A stretch of DNA of 64,000 nucleotides, taken from assembly GCF_033095865.1 (NCBI RefSeq), contig NZ_AP019365.1, positions 1,523,501-1,587,500 of the forward strand, written 5' to 3'. The notes beneath the pieces were generated by a model. The model searched no databases and was not told where the DNA came from. It saw only the letters and a list, made by a program, of their open reading frames with translations. The position numbers and the translations under genes were made by a program. Origin of the DNA: Pseudomonas sp. KU43P (lineage in GTDB: Bacteria; Pseudomonadota; Gammaproteobacteria; Pseudomonadales; Pseudomonadaceae). Shown one piece after another: positions 62,863 to 64,000 of this stretch (the stretch's first letter is position 1; each line of letters opens with the position of its first letter).

Positions 62863-64000
62863 TCAGCGCATGTCGGGCAGCTTCGCCTGGTTGCGTACTT
62901 CACTTTGGGCAATGGCTTCCGGCGGCAGTGAAACGCGCTGCTTGCTCAGCAGCTCGCCCATGGTCGCCAGTACCCGGTACATCGAATATTCCTCGGTGTA
63001 GCGCACCTCGGTGTAGCGGCGGTTGGCGTTGTACAGCTCGTTTTCACTGTCGAGCACGTCGAGCAGGGTGCGTTGGCCGAGGCCGAACTGGTCCTGGTAG
63101 GCGGCGCGCACGCGCTGGGTGGTTTCGGCGTATTCGCGTGCGGTCGGGGTTTGCTTGCGCGCGTTGTTCATGGCGTTCCAGGCCAGGCTGAGGTTCTCGG
63201 TCAGCTCGCGCAGGGCATTGTTGCGGATGTCCATGGCCTGGTTGATCTTGTGCGCGTCGGATTGCAGGCGCGCCTTGTCGCTACCACCGCGGAACAGGTT
63301 GTAGCTAAGCTCCACGCCGGCCTGCCAATCGTTGTTGCTGTGGCCTTTCTCGCCGCCGATGTTGTTGTTGGCACCGGTCGCCAGTACCGCATCCAGGCGC
63401 GGGTAGAAGGGCGACTTGGCTACTTCGTACTGTTGTTCGGCGGCGTTGACGTCGGCCTGGGCCGATTTGAGGTAGGGGTTGTTTTCCAGCATGCCCTGGC
63501 GTGCCAGGTCCAGGCCGGTGGGCACTTCGCCTTTGATCGTGACCGGGGTTTCCAGCTCATCGGGCATGCGCCCGACCACGCTGTAGAAGTTGGCCTCGGC
63601 GTCGGCCAGGTCGACTTCGGCGGTGTCCAGGTTGTTTTCCGCCAGGGCACGGCGGGCACGGGACTGGTCGAGGTCAGCGGTACTGCCGACGCCGCGTTCG
63701 CTGCGCAGGCCGATCTGGTCGTTGACCCGCAGGTGGGCTTGCAGGTTGTTCTTGGCCAGGGTCACCAGCTCGCGGCGCTTGAGCACTTCGAGGTACACCT
63801 CGATGGCGCGCAGGGCCACGGTTTCGGCGGTGGCCTGGGTGTAGTAGGCGCGCGAATTGGCAACAGCTTCGGTACGGCCAACCTCATTGGGGGTGTTGAA
63901 GCCGTCGAACAGCATCTGCCGCAGGCGCAGCTCCGACTGGGTGTAGTTGAGGGTTTCCTTGTTGTGGTTGGAGGTGCCGTCGGGGTTGAAGCCGCGGGTG
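62863..64000 (-). CDS. TolC family outer-membrane secretion channel, LapE type, 5' end outside
   Basis: About 379 residues of the C-terminal part are visible; the start lies beyond the right edge. The frame is open through the edge. Long alpha-helical repeats (QATAETVALRAIEVYLEVLKRRELVTLAKNNLQ, NDQIGLRSERGVGSTADLDQ and YDQFGLGQRTLLDVLDSENEL-like) are the TolC signature. Residues near the end (MYRVLATMGELLSKQRVSLP) end in a periplasmic tail. Together with the ABC and HlyD genes it forms a full type I secretion system. In P. putida a LapE TolC sits at this place. Confidence 0.88.
   Translation of the reverse strand, partial: TRGFNPDGTSNHNKETLNYTQSELRLRQMLFDGFNTPNEVGRTEAVANSRAYYTQATAETVALRAIEVYLEVLKRRELVTLAKNNLQAHLRVNDQIGLRSERGVGSTADLDQSRARRALAENNLDTAEVDLADAEANFYSVVGRMPDELETPVTIKGEVPTGLDLARQGMLENNPYLKSAQADVNAAEQQYEVAKSPFYPRLDAVLATGANNNIGGEKGHSNNDWQAGVELSYNLFRGGSDKARLQSDAHKINQAMDIRNNALRELTENLSLAWNAMNNARKQTPTAREYAETTQRVRAAYQDQFGLGQRTLLDVLDSENELYNANRRYTEVRYTEEYSMYRVLATMGELLSKQRVSLPPEAIAQSEVRNQAKLPDMR

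Overview
The window is 64 kb of GC-rich bacterial chromosome, most likely from the Pseudomonas putida group. Three things point there. First, almost every gene-to-gene junction where transcription ends carries the REP/REPIN palindrome typical of that group, here with the core GCCGGCAAGCCGGC. Second, the gene order phaJ-like, monoglyceride-lipase-like, fadD2, fadD1, putrescine-type oxidase and ligase, hrpA, FabH-like is a block I recognise from P. putida and, in part, P. aeruginosa. Third, single genes such as aceK, gbuA/gbuR, Aer-2-type receptor and a LapE-type TolC are pseudomonad. I see no rRNA, tRNA, insertion sequence, prophage or CRISPR array.

Region by region: 1-3900 (minus strand) is a five-gene unit for a nitrate/sulfonate-type ABC importer (ATPase, binding protein, permease) followed by a short-chain dehydrogenase and a cupin enzyme cut by the left edge. 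A sigma-54-like promoter lies just upstream. 4176-4778 is a REP doublet whose spacer has become a 28-bp, 20-copy minisatellite. 4803-9901 holds a drug/metabolite exporter, isocitrate dehydrogenase kinase/phosphatase, a lipoprotein, a CvfB-type RNA-binding protein and a small conserved protein. 10076-14533 holds a secreted beta-helix protein, CsbD, a YihY/BrkB membrane protein overlapping a peptide deformylase, an acetyltransferase and a DUF2790 periplasmic protein. 14682-17993 is a MocR regulator divergent from a threonine dehydratase-like enzyme, then a LysE exporter. 18134-20753 is a complete ECF42-type sigma-factor operon with its probable self-recognised promoter.

20866-29101 is lipid and polyamine metabolism: (R)-enoyl-CoA hydratase, lipase, two tandem acyl-CoA synthetases, and a gamma-glutamyl-polyamine oxidase/ligase pair. 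29613-36252 holds the RNA helicase HrpA, a FabH-like ketoacyl synthase and a porin. 36480-46466 holds a FemAB-like acyltransferase, an ABC exporter, periplasmic cyclophilin, a hydrolase, a LysR regulator, azoreductase, two exporters of the DMT and AEC families, and a mechanosensitive channel. 46612-52519 holds a DEAD-box helicase, small proteins, a DMT exporter, a divergent MFS/LysR pair and a 42-residue protein gene with its own terminator.

52612-56271 is a guanidinobutyrate module (sodium symporter, GbuA amidinohydrolase, divergent GbuR-type regulator). 56410-58746 holds an aerotaxis-type receptor and a DTW-domain tRNA-modifying enzyme. 58861-58993 is a dense run of hairpins with no convincing gene, a candidate structured RNA. 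59135-64000 is a type I secretion system of the Lap adhesin kind (HlyD adaptor, ABC exporter, TolC), with the TolC gene running off the right edge and no adhesin gene visible.
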